Assembly: GCA_020532545.1 (NCBI GenBank)
Contig: JAJBAW010000017.1
Location: forward strand, 1 to 53,360
DNA from: Candidatus Cloacimonadota bacterium
GTDB lineage: Bacteria > Cloacimonadota > Cloacimonadia > Cloacimonadales > Cloacimonadaceae
Direction of reading: 5' to 3'
DNA: 53,360 bases
Within the stretch, counting starts at the first letter, position 1; each line of letters begins with the position of its first letter. A program made the translations under genes and the position numbers. Under the pieces are notes generated by a model that was given only the letters and a program-made list of their open reading frames with translations, did not search any database and was not told the DNA's origin. This document shows positions 8,606-18,062 of this stretch, in pieces.

Positions 8606-10537
8606 ATGAAGATCGCACTATACGCTTCCAGTCACGGCTTTGGCCATGCCTCTCGAATTGCTGCCCTGGCAGATAGTTTCATCCGCTTTGGCATCTACAT
8701 ATATATATGTACAGACCGTCCCCGTTTTCTTTTTCAAGATTTGAAGGCTGAGGACTATCAATATCGGGAAATCAGCATCGATAGGGGAGTGGTGCATGGC
8801 GCTAATCTGGTTACGGATCTGCCTGCCACGAAGAGCGCTTTGCTCAGGCTGTTTGGCCAAAGAGAAGAGATCGTGGCCCGGGAAGTGGAGTTTCTGCGCC
8901 AGGAGCAGATCGATCTGGTGATTGCGGATATTCCCTTCTTTATCGTGGAAGCTTGCGGCTATGCGGAGGTTCCGGTCTTTGGGGTTTCAAACTTTGATTG
9001 GGCCTTTATCTATGGCGGCATCTTCGCAGGTGACGCGGATATGCAGCCGATAATCAATACCATCTGGAGCCTGCATCGCAGAATGGACAAGAGCTATTTG
9101 CTGGACTTGGGTAATAAAGACAGTGTGCCCGGCTTCAAGAATCCTGTGCCTGGAGGGCTGCTGACCCGGGAAAAGCCTACTTTCAAAGACATTCGCAGCG
9201 CATATGACATCGCCTTGGGCGTGCCCATCTTGCTGATGATGTTTGGTGGAGAGGGGACTATAGATCTGCCTTTATCAGAGATCTGTAAAGCCTGGACTGG
9301 CGTGATAATGAGCCCGTATCAGGCCTCTGGGATCGACAATTTAATCAGAGTTTCGCCGGATGAAGATTTCCTCAGTCTCATGCAGGCTGCCGATCTGGTG
9401 ATTTGTAAGCCAGGGTACAGTACTTTCTCGGAAATCCTGTCTTTGGGCAAATCCATGATCTGCGTTCCGCGCAAGAACTATCCTGAAGAAGTAGTTCTCC
9501 TGGCTGGAATAAAAGACTATCCGCCGGCGGTGGTCGTAGAAGATTTTCCACAAGATATGGACAGCATCAGGACGCTTTTTGCACAGGTTCCTCACGGGGA
9601 TTTTGCGCAAAAGACTTCCAATAGCGAGCTGGCAGGAAAGATGCTGGCTGATTATCTGAGGCTAAAGTATCCTGAAGATAGACTGCTCAGCGTTTGCGAT
9701 CTGGGCTCAAACAATATGAACTTTATTTTGTATAATAAGAGCAGGGGAGAGCTGATCCACCGGACCTGGTGCAGTACCTATCTGGGCCTGGATATAGCGG
9801 ATGGGGTACTGCCAGAGCAAAGTCTGCTGCGAGCTTTTGAGGCTATAGGGGACATTCTGAATAGGGACCGCTGGCTGCCCTCAGAAAAGTATCTCATTGC
9901 TACAGGGGTGAATAGAGTGGCAGCAAACGCCTCTGAACTGCTGGATCGCATCTCGAAAGAGTATCAATATAAGACCAAGATCATCAGCGCAAAAACCGAG
10001 ATGCACTATGCCTGGCAGGCTGCTGTGCCTCGGATGAAAGAGGGCATGAATAACCTCGTGATCGATATCGGGGGAGCCAGCACAGAAATCGCCTGGTTGG
10101 ATGCTAAGGAAAGAATTCGTGGTATCTCCCTGGATTTCGGTTTGCAAAGCCTTTTGCGCTATGCAGAAGCAGGCAAGTCTCCGGCTCTTAAGGTGCAAGA
10201 TGCGATTAAGGATCTCCCTAAACTGCAGAATGTCAAGATCATCGCAGTGGGACTTACGGCTACAGTGTTGGCCAGGGTCCTGAGGAAAATTAATTATCGC
10301 AAGGTTTTGCATAGTTCTGAGCTGGTAATCAGTCTAAAAGATATTCAGGACTACAAATCTGCGCTGGAAGATGATGAGAATAATGGGTATAAACAACTGG
10401 TAAATAGCAGGTTTGAACTAAATACCATCAGCCTGGCAGCTATGGTAATGGAGCAATTACTGGACAGATATGGCTGCTGTGATTTTATGGTATGCAACGA
10501 TGGAATATCTTTAGGATATGCAAAATGGATAAAATGA
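8606..10537 (+). CDS. Fusion of a glycosyltransferase-like domain with a Ppx/GppA phosphatase domain
   Basis: The product has 643 residues in two parts. Residues 1-~355 look like a GT-B glycosyltransferase: N-terminal SSHGFGHASR, similar to the GHGFGHATR motif of the glycosyltransferase-like half of plant L-arabinokinase, and a MurG-like KPGYSTFSE site near the domain end. From ~360 the Ppx/GppA fold begins, with CDLGSNNMNF (Asp365, phosphate 1 loop), ISAKTEM (a Glu aligned to the catalytic Glu of exopolyphosphatases) and DIGGASTEI (Asp487, phosphate 2 loop). Both halves keep their key motifs, so the enzyme is probably active. The joint substrate is unknown; polyphosphate, (p)ppGpp or a sugar phosphate are options. 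The ATG at 8606 follows AGGA; the next gene overlaps its end. Confidence 0.82.
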   Translation: MKIALYASSHGFGHASRIAALADSFIRFGIYIYICTDRPRFLFQDLKAEDYQYREISIDRGVVHGANLVTDLPATKSALLRLFGQREEIVAREVEFLRQEQIDLVIADIPFFIVEACGYAEVPVFGVSNFDWAFIYGGIFAGDADMQPIINTIWSLHRRMDKSYLLDLGNKDSVPGFKNPVPGGLLTREKPTFKDIRSAYDIALGVPILLMMFGGEGTIDLPLSEICKAWTGVIMSPYQASGIDNLIRVSPDEDFLSLMQAADLVICKPGYSTFSEILSLGKSMICVPRKNYPEEVVLLAGIKDYPPAVVVEDFPQDMDSIRTLFAQVPHGDFAQKTSNSELAGKMLADYLRLKYPEDRLLSVCDLGSNNMNFILYNKSRGELIHRTWCSTYLGLDIADGVLPEQSLLRAFEAIGDILNRDRWLPSEKYLIATGVNRVAANASELLDRISKEYQYKTKIISAKTEMHYAWQAAVPRMKEGMNNLVIDIGGASTEIAWLDAKERIRGISLDFGLQSLLRYAEAGKSPALKVQDAIKDLPKLQNVKIIAVGLTATVLARVLRKINYRKVLHSSELVISLKDIQDYKSALEDDENNGYKQLVNSRFELNTISLAAMVMEQLLDRYGCCDFMVCNDGISLGYAKWIK

Positions 10538-11298
10538 ATGAATTAAGCTTTGGAGCCGATGATTTTAAGGTGATTGCCGGTCCCTGCTCTATAGAAGATT
10601 ACGAAAGCCTTTACGAAACCGCGAAAGACCTGAAAGCGCGTGGTATCACTATGTTACGTGGAAGTGCCTATAAACTGAGAACCTCAGTGCACAGCTTCCG
10701 CGGGCTGGGTGATGCCGGAATCATGCACATGGCCCAGGTAGGTAAAGAACTGGGGCTCATCACCGTATCTGAAATTACTCAGACCGATAAGGTGGAATAT
10801 ATGGCCAGCCATATCGACATCCTGGTAGTGGGGACCCGAAATATGAACAACTACCCCTTGCTGGAGCTTTTAGGAAAGATAGATAAACCGGTAATTCTCA
10901 AACGCGGAATCGCTGCCACCTATGATGAATGGTTGGCTGCCGCGGAGTACATCATCGAAAGCGGAAATGAGCGTGTGATCCTCTGTGAACGCGGAATCCG
11001 CACTTTTGAGACTGGAACGCGTTATACGCTGGATATTTCGGCCATAGCAGTGATGAAGCACAAAAGCAATCTACCCATCATCATCGATCCCTCTCATGCT
11101 GCCGGAAATCGGACATTGGTCCCATCTTTGGCTTTGGCCGCTATCGCTGCCGGAGCAGATGGACTGATGATCGAATCTCAAATAAACCCCAAGGACAGCA
11201 TTTGTGATGCAAATCAAACCGTGAGCCCGGACGTGATCAGCAAAATACTGCAACTCGTTCCGGAACTGCGCTTGCTCTTAAAGAAGGCTAATTTTTGA
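10525..11298 (+). CDS. aroF: 3-deoxy-7-phosphoheptulonate (DAHP) synthase, AroF/AroA-beta type
   Basis: First step of the shikimate pathway: phosphoenolpyruvate plus erythrose 4-phosphate gives DAHP. The product has 257 residues without an added chorismate mutase domain. Motifs include VIAGPCSIED, LRGSAYKLRTS, VGTRNMNNYPLL, LKRGIAAT, LCERGIRTF and IIDPSHAAGNR (metal and phosphate ligands). I prefer the ATG at 10525 because AGGA lies 8 nt upstream; the ATG at 10534 is the alternative, and a frame starting at 10492 lacks support. The close relative KdsA is excluded by the GTRNMNNY/RGIRTFE signature. Confidence 0.9.
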   Translation: MDKMNELSFGADDFKVIAGPCSIEDYESLYETAKDLKARGITMLRGSAYKLRTSVHSFRGLGDAGIMHMAQVGKELGLITVSEITQTDKVEYMASHIDILVVGTRNMNNYPLLELLGKIDKPVILKRGIAATYDEWLAAAEYIIESGNERVILCERGIRTFETGTRYTLDISAIAVMKHKSNLPIIIDPSHAAGNRTLVPSLALAAIAAGADGLMIESQINPKDSICDANQTVSPDVISKILQLVPELRLLLKKANF

Positions 11299-12575
11299 AA
11301 TACTATATAGAGACCTATGGCTGCCAGATGAATGTGGCGGATAGTGAACTGATCATCTCCATCTTGAATGATGCAGGGCACACTCTGTCACAAGACATTG
11401 ATGCAGCGGATGTTCTGCTCTTTAATACCTGCTCGGTGCGTGATCATGCAGAACAGCGGGTTTTGGGCAGAATCTCAAACGAACGACATCGTAAAAAGAG
11501 CAAACCAGAGCTGAAGATAGTGCTCTTGGGCTGCATGGCACAGCGAATAGGGCAGAGGCTGATCTCGGAAGATCTCGGCATAGATTACGCCGTGGGGGTG
11601 GATCAATACAGAGCCCTTCCCCGCCTTCTGGATCAGAATCAGGGCTCAGAACTGGATTTCGATTCCTCTGAAAACTATGAACGTCTGTTGCCGGTTCACC
11701 AGGGCGAACAATGCGCTTTTGTGACTATTATGCGAGGCTGTAACAATTACTGTTCTTACTGCATCGTGCCCTATGTGCGTGGTAGAGAACGCAGCCGTCC
11801 TTATGAAGATATCCTGCTGGATGTGCAGAACGCAGTTGCTCGAAATATGATGGATGTCACCCTGCTCGGGCAGAACGTCAATTCATATCACTGGAAGGAT
11901 CTAAGCTTTCCAGCTTTGCTTGAGAGACTGCAGGAAGATGTGCCCCAGCTTTACCGTTTACGTTTTGTGACCTCTCATCCCAAAGACCTGTCCGATGGCT
12001 TGGTTCAGGTAATGGGAAAAGGCGGTAAGCTCTGTGAACATATACATTTGCCTATGCAAAGCGGTAGTAACGAAAGTCTAAAACGCATGAATCGCTCCTA
12101 CAGCTATGATCAGTATCTAAATCGCGTAAAAGCTCTCAGAAAGGCCGTGCCAGGCATCGCTATTACCACAGACCTCATTGCCGGCTTTCCGGGTGAAACC
12201 GAAGAGCAATTTGAAGCTACTCTATCTGCAATGCGCGAAATTGAGTTTGATTATGCATTTTGTTTTAAATATAGCGAACGGGAAGGAACTGCAGCGGCAA
12301 AGTATCTCGATCAGCTTCCGGAAGCGATTCGCCTCAGTAGATTGCAAAAAATGATCGAACTGCAGCGAGAAATCAGTTTAAAGATATATCGCGCTCAGAT
12401 CGGAACAGAAATCGAAGTCTATGTGGAAGACTTTAGCAAAAAAAGTATGCGTCAGGTATCAGGCAAGACCAGGGATTTTAAAATCGCGGTACTGACTGGT
12501 AATGAATCTAAGATTGGAACCTTGGCGCGGGCGAAAGTTATCGATGCCACAGCGGGGACCCTGATCTGTGAGTGA
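11295..12575 (+). CDS. miaB: tRNA (N6-isopentenyl adenosine-37-C2) methylthiotransferase
   Basis: Adds the methylthio group to i6A37 of tRNA. The 426-residue product starts with the UPF0004 domain (YIETYGCQMN, Cys10), has the radical SAM motif GCNNYCSYCIVPYVRG (Cys149, Cys153, Cys156) and ends in a TRAM-like domain (~360-426). The start codon is TTG at 11295 in a TTGA overlap with the aroF stop; AAGAAGG sits 7 nt upstream and no in-frame ATG fits the conserved N-terminus. MtaB-type relatives exist, but the YGCQMN and PYVRGRERSR context favours MiaB. Confidence 0.92.
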   Translation: MKYYIETYGCQMNVADSELIISILNDAGHTLSQDIDAADVLLFNTCSVRDHAEQRVLGRISNERHRKKSKPELKIVLLGCMAQRIGQRLISEDLGIDYAVGVDQYRALPRLLDQNQGSELDFDSSENYERLLPVHQGEQCAFVTIMRGCNNYCSYCIVPYVRGRERSRPYEDILLDVQNAVARNMMDVTLLGQNVNSYHWKDLSFPALLERLQEDVPQLYRLRFVTSHPKDLSDGLVQVMGKGGKLCEHIHLPMQSGSNESLKRMNRSYSYDQYLNRVKALRKAVPGIAITTDLIAGFPGETEEQFEATLSAMREIEFDYAFCFKYSEREGTAAAKYLDQLPEAIRLSRLQKMIELQREISLKIYRAQIGTEIEVYVEDFSKKSMRQVSGKTRDFKIAVLTGNESKIGTLARAKVIDATAGTLICE

Positions 12576-12683
12576 CGCAAGCACTTGTAGTCTTAAGACA
12601 TGTTATGTAAACTTACTGGCATCCAGGCATCTTGCTTGGCCACAGATACTTGCCTCTACCCTATCTAAAACATTGGAGACCAT

Positions 12684-13565
12684 ATGAAAAGCATGACCGG
12701 CTTTGGTAAAAGCCATAAAGCACAAAGCAATATCGAATGTGACATTGAAATAAAAAGCGTGAACGGGCGCTATCTGGACTTGAAAAGCTACATTCCCAGG
12801 GAGCTGAGCTTTTTTGAACACTCCCTGCGTAAAGAGCTTTCTAAGCACGTCAACCGTGGCACGATCGAGATCAGGGTCAACATAAGTGACCTGCGTGAAC
12901 CCAAAGTGCGCTTAAATGAGTCCAAATTGCGCAAATACCATGAAATCATCCTGCAGGCTCAAAAGGTGCTGGGTATCAAGGGTGATCCTCCATTGGCCTT
13001 TATCCTGGATGAGCCCGGTGTGATCCAAAGCATTAACCAACTGGATGAAGACCCCGATATGCTCTTAATTCTGCAGGAAACCTTAAGTGAAGCCTTGACC
13101 AATCTGCTAAACTCTATGTATAAGGAAGCTGAGCAGACCAAGGAAGTGCTGATTGATTCCATGAAGCAGATTCTGCCCGCAATCACGCGCATCGGAGAGC
13201 AGATTCAGCCTTTTAAAGAAGAGCTCTTTAAAAATATGATGAAGCGCAGCCAGGAAATAGTGAACACTTATAAGCTGGAAAACATGGAGCAACGCATTGT
13301 GCAAGAGCTTGCTATATATATCGATAAATACGATATACAGGAAGAGATCAGCCGCCTGGAATCACATATTACTACCTTTTTGGACACTATGAAGCGACCG
13401 AAGCTGGAAGATATAGGGAAGACCCTTAATTTTATCATGCAAGAAATGCAGCGAGAAGCCAATACTTTGGGCTCCAAATTCTCCAATACGAAGACCTTCC
13501 ATGATATCCTGATTATCAAAGAAGAGATCGAAAAGTGCCGGGAGATCGTGCAAAATGTCGCCTAA
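12684..13565 (+). CDS. yicC: YicC-family protein (endoribonuclease family)
   Basis: The 293-residue product has the YicC signature start MKSMTGFGKS, the N-terminal IKSVNGRYLDL stretch and the C-terminal DUF1732 part (GKTLNFIMQEMQREANTLGSK). YicC proteins are reported to act as RNases in E. coli. The ATG at 12684 follows GGAG. A 108-nt gap without a clear signal separates it from miaB. The following membrane protein overlaps its end by 11 nt. Confidence 0.9.
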   Translation: MKSMTGFGKSHKAQSNIECDIEIKSVNGRYLDLKSYIPRELSFFEHSLRKELSKHVNRGTIEIRVNISDLREPKVRLNESKLRKYHEIILQAQKVLGIKGDPPLAFILDEPGVIQSINQLDEDPDMLLILQETLSEALTNLLNSMYKEAEQTKEVLIDSMKQILPAITRIGEQIQPFKEELFKNMMKRSQEIVNTYKLENMEQRIVQELAIYIDKYDIQEEISRLESHITTFLDTMKRPKLEDIGKTLNFIMQEMQREANTLGSKFSNTKTFHDILIIKEEIEKCREIVQNVA

Positions 13566-13992
13566 ACCACTACTATCCTGGAGATCCTGGCCTTTTGCGG
13601 AACGCCCTCTCAGTTCAACCCTGTTGATTGCCTTCCTCTTATTTCTCAATTTCTTCCTATATAGACTGGCGATAGTAGAGTGGAACATGCCCTTCTTCTA
13701 TATCGCAGGCTGGGTCCTGGTGGTGGGCAACCTTCTCCCCTACTTCATTATTACAGAATACGATCTGTACGATCGTGAGATCCGCATACGTTATATATTT
13801 ATCAAAGTCAAACGTCCCTGGACAGATTTTGGCTGTTTTTATCAGGACAAACGCGGAGTGATGCTATCAACATTTAAACTGCCCAGAAGACTGGATCCTT
13901 TTAGAGGACTGTCTCTGCGCTTTTCCAAAACTAAAGCAGAAATGCCGGCTCTGCTTGAGATCTTAAGAGACAAAATCGGCAAGGAATATTAA
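13555..13992 (+). CDS. Small two-helix membrane protein of unknown function
   Basis: The 145-residue product has two membrane segments (about 22-42 and 47-67), followed by a basic soluble domain (YDLYDREIRIRYIFIKVKRP) that looks like a small bPH-type beta domain. It overlaps yicC by 11 nt and precedes rnr by 9 nt, so it is co-transcribed. I do not recognise a named family. Confidence 0.75.
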   Translation: MSPKPLLSWRSWPFAERPLSSTLLIAFLLFLNFFLYRLAIVEWNMPFFYIAGWVLVVGNLLPYFIITEYDLYDREIRIRYIFIKVKRPWTDFGCFYQDKRGVMLSTFKLPRRLDPFRGLSLRFSKTKAEMPALLEILRDKIGKEY

Positions 13993-14001
13993 AGGAATTA
14001 T

Positions 14002-16323
14002 ATGAGTACCAACAATATAAATGATAAGATATTAAGTATATTATCGGAAACCTACCCTAAAGGACTTACCTACAGTGAGATCTGTGACCAAACTGGCTAC
14101 ACCAAGAAGACAAAGTCCTCGGTGAGCCAAAGCCTGGCGGCGATGCTGTTGGGTGGAGAATTGATTAAAGAACGAAAACGTTACCGGCTCAGCAAAGAGC
14201 CACAAAGACAAGAAGCAGAGATTCCTGCAAAAGCTAAGACTCCTGCCAGGGGCGAGACTCCTCAAAAGGAAAAGCAGCAGCAGAGCTCTACTCTCATCGA
14301 AGGCACCTTTGATGCCACCTCGCTAGCCCGGGATCGCTCCTTTGCTTTTGTGCGAACTCCTGAGCATGACTATTTCGTCGATAGTGAAGACACCTTGAAT
14401 GCCTATCACAACGATAAGGTCCTCATCGAACCGCGCAAACGCAGCAGGCAAGGCGAAAGCGGAGCGGTAAGACGTATCCTGGAACGGGCTAATGAAATGC
14501 TCCCGGGCAGCGTCTCCAAGGTGCAAAACCGCTGGATATTTGTAGCATCCAACCCCAAAATACACAGTTGGTTCGAGATCAGTGATCTGGGCAGCGCCCA
14601 ACCAGGACAAAAGGTCATACTCACGGTCACGAATTGGGGTAACCCCCTCAGCAACAAGATGCCGATGGGCAAGATCACAGAGATCTTGGGCGAATCCGGC
14701 GATCCCCAGGTAGAACTCCTGGCAGTGATCCGTGAATATCAATTACCGCTGGAATTTCCCGAAGAAGTGATAGAAGAAGTATCCCGCTTACCAGAGCATC
14801 CTCTGAAGGAAGATCTCTCCAAGCGCCAGGATCTTCGAAGCCTCTTTACCTTCACGATCGACCCTGCTTCCGCCAAGGATTTTGATGATGCCATCTCTAT
14901 CAAGAAGCTCGAAAAGGGCTGGAGACTATGGGTCCACATAGCTGATGTAGCGCATTATCTGCCAATCGGTAGCGCTGCCTTTACCGAAGCAGCCAAACGC
15001 GGTAACAGCTTCTATTTCCCCAAGAAAGTGATTCCCATGATCCCGGAGCGGCTTTCCAATCTCATCTGTAGTCTCAGGCCAGGAGAAGACAAGCTTTGTA
15101 TGACTGTGGAGACAGAATTTGACTCAGGCGGCAAGGTAATGAAACAAAGGCTCTATGAGAGCGTGATCTCATCCGATGCCCGCCTCGCCTATGAAGATGT
15201 GGACGAGCTTTTTGACGGCAAGGAGACCAAGCTCTCCCCCACTCTCAAAACAGCGTTGCAAGAAGGCCGGAAGCTTTCCGCAAAGCTAACCAGAATGGCT
15301 AAAGACGCAGGTTATATCTTCTTTGATCTACCTGAAATCGAATACGAATATGATGAAGACGGCTTTGTGCATCGCTTGGGCATAGCCGAAGAGACTGAGA
15401 GCCATAAACTGATCGAAAACTTTATGCTCGTGGCGAATAAATATGTGGCGACAGAGCTTTCCAAGCGTGCACCAGTCACGATCTACCGCATCCATGAAGA
15501 CCCTGATAGTCAGAAGATCGAGCGTATGGCAACCGTGCTTGATTTCTACGGAATATCCTATGTGGAACAGGAGAACCTGAATAAAAGCATTCAGAACCTC
15601 TTGTACTCGCTGCCCAACAAGGATTATCACAGAGTCTTTGATCGCATCATCCTCCGCAGCATGAAGAAAGCTAAGTATACCACCGAGCACATTCGTCACT
15701 TTGGTCTGTCTTTGGAGGATTACACACACTTTACCAGCCCCATTCGCCGGCTTTGCGACCTCACTGTGCACCATCTGTGCAAGCGCTATATTTGCAAAAC
15801 CAGCCAGGAAAACATCTCACAAGAGCAGATCAAGCATTGGGCCAGCGTGGCCTCAGAACAGGAACTGCAAGCTGATCAATCTGAACGGGATATTGAGCGC
15901 GTATATAGCGCTACCTTTATGAAGGATCGCATAGGAGAGGAATTTACCGCCCTGTTGGTCTCGACCAACAGCTCCTCAGCTTTCCTGCGTTTGAATGAGA
16001 TGCCAGTGACGGCTGTGTTGAAAAAGGATCAATTTGGCAAAGGTAAATGGGAATACCACGATCGCGAAATGCGCTTTGTGAATCCCAGCAACAACAGGTC
16101 TTTTGAGCTGCTGGACAGCCTGAAGGTCAGGATCATGGAAGTGAGCGACGATGTGTATCTGGAGCTTACCGATGCCCCTGATGCACATACACATTACCAC
16201 AATATCAAGAGGCCCGTCGCAGCGAAAACTAAAAGCAGTAAAGACAGAAAAAGGGTTGACGTAAGACCAGCCCGCAAAAAAGGTGACAATAAGACAAGAA
16301 ATCAAAGCAGGAAGAAGAAATAA
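14002..16323 (+). CDS. rnr: Ribonuclease R
   Basis: Processive 3'-5' exoribonuclease. The 773-residue product begins with a winged helix (residues ~1-65), then a basic linker, cold-shock domains, and the RNB catalytic domain with DFDDAISI (Asp293, Asp295, Asp296 as metal ligands), followed by an S1 domain. The C-terminal tail is strongly basic (ends RNQSRKKK), as in RNase R rather than RNase II. The ATG at 14002 follows AAAGGAA. The stop TAA overlaps the murI ATG (TAATG). Confidence 0.93.
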   Translation: MSTNNINDKILSILSETYPKGLTYSEICDQTGYTKKTKSSVSQSLAAMLLGGELIKERKRYRLSKEPQRQEAEIPAKAKTPARGETPQKEKQQQSSTLIEGTFDATSLARDRSFAFVRTPEHDYFVDSEDTLNAYHNDKVLIEPRKRSRQGESGAVRRILERANEMLPGSVSKVQNRWIFVASNPKIHSWFEISDLGSAQPGQKVILTVTNWGNPLSNKMPMGKITEILGESGDPQVELLAVIREYQLPLEFPEEVIEEVSRLPEHPLKEDLSKRQDLRSLFTFTIDPASAKDFDDAISIKKLEKGWRLWVHIADVAHYLPIGSAAFTEAAKRGNSFYFPKKVIPMIPERLSNLICSLRPGEDKLCMTVETEFDSGGKVMKQRLYESVISSDARLAYEDVDELFDGKETKLSPTLKTALQEGRKLSAKLTRMAKDAGYIFFDLPEIEYEYDEDGFVHRLGIAEETESHKLIENFMLVANKYVATELSKRAPVTIYRIHEDPDSQKIERMATVLDFYGISYVEQENLNKSIQNLLYSLPNKDYHRVFDRIILRSMKKAKYTTEHIRHFGLSLEDYTHFTSPIRRLCDLTVHHLCKRYICKTSQENISQEQIKHWASVASEQELQADQSERDIERVYSATFMKDRIGEEFTALLVSTNSSSAFLRLNEMPVTAVLKKDQFGKGKWEYHDREMRFVNPSNNRSFELLDSLKVRIMEVSDDVYLELTDAPDAHTHYHNIKRPVAAKTKSSKDRKRVDVRPARKKGDNKTRNQSRKKK

Positions 16324-17126
16324 TGAAACAAGCGATTGGGATATTTGATTCTGGAGTGGGCGGACTTACGGTCTTTAAAGCGATACGTCAGGCTTTCCCC
16401 CATCAGGATTTGATCTATTTTGGGGATACTGCCCGGGTGCCTTATGGGCCCAAGTCTCCCAATACGATCATAGAATACTCTGTGCAAAATGCCAGATTCC
16501 TTTTGCAACAAGGGATCAAGACCCTGATCGTGGCCTGCAATACCTCTTCCTCCGTGGCGATTCCTTATCTGAAGAAGCTCAGCAAGATTCCTATAATCGG
16601 GGTGATCGATCCCGGCAGTGAAATAGCCGTAAGATCCTCGAAAAGTAAAAGAATCGGGGTGATCGGAACCGAAGGAACCATCCGCAGTATGGCCTACAGC
16701 AAGGCGATCAAACGCCTTGAGCCTTCTGCGAAGATATTTTCCCTGGCCTGCCCTTTGTTTGTGCCCATCGTGGAAGAAGGCTGGCAGGATCATCCGATTG
16801 CGCTGAAAATCGTGCAGGAGTATCTGAAGCCCATGAAAGATAACGATATAGATACCTTGGTCCTGGGCTGCACTCACTATCCCCTGCTTTCACACGTGAT
16901 CCGTAAGTACATGGGTGACAAGGTGAAACTGGTGGATAGCGCCGATGCCATCAGCGAACACCTTACAGAGCTCATGCCTGTAGAGAATGATGATGAGCCC
17001 GGTAAAGACTGTTTTTTTGTAAGTGATAACGAAGATAAATTTGCCAGCATCGCCAGCCGGATTCTCGGGGCAGACTTAAGTGCTCTGAAACGGGTGCGGC
17101 TGTTTGAAAGCTGGTTCGTAGATTAG
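16323..17126 (+). CDS. murI: Glutamate racemase
   Basis: Makes D-glutamate for peptidoglycan. The 267-residue product shows GIFDSGVGGLTV (Asp9, Ser10), the first catalytic cysteine in VACNTSSSVA (Cys72) and the second in LGCTHYPLL (Cys183). Length is typical. It overlaps the rnr stop by one base, so translation is probably coupled. A 94-nt gap follows, before kce. Confidence 0.94.
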   Translation: MKQAIGIFDSGVGGLTVFKAIRQAFPHQDLIYFGDTARVPYGPKSPNTIIEYSVQNARFLLQQGIKTLIVACNTSSSVAIPYLKKLSKIPIIGVIDPGSEIAVRSSKSKRIGVIGTEGTIRSMAYSKAIKRLEPSAKIFSLACPLFVPIVEEGWQDHPIALKIVQEYLKPMKDNDIDTLVLGCTHYPLLSHVIRKYMGDKVKLVDSADAISEHLTELMPVENDDEPGKDCFFVSDNEDKFASIASRILGADLSALKRVRLFESWFVD

Positions 17127-17196
17127 AATATTTCATGCGGGAAGGGTGAACCCCAGCGGGCGCAGCTCTTACCGGTTTATGCAAAGCAATTAATAG

Positions 17197-18054
<858 letters not shown>

Positions 18055-18062
18055 GAGAGCCA

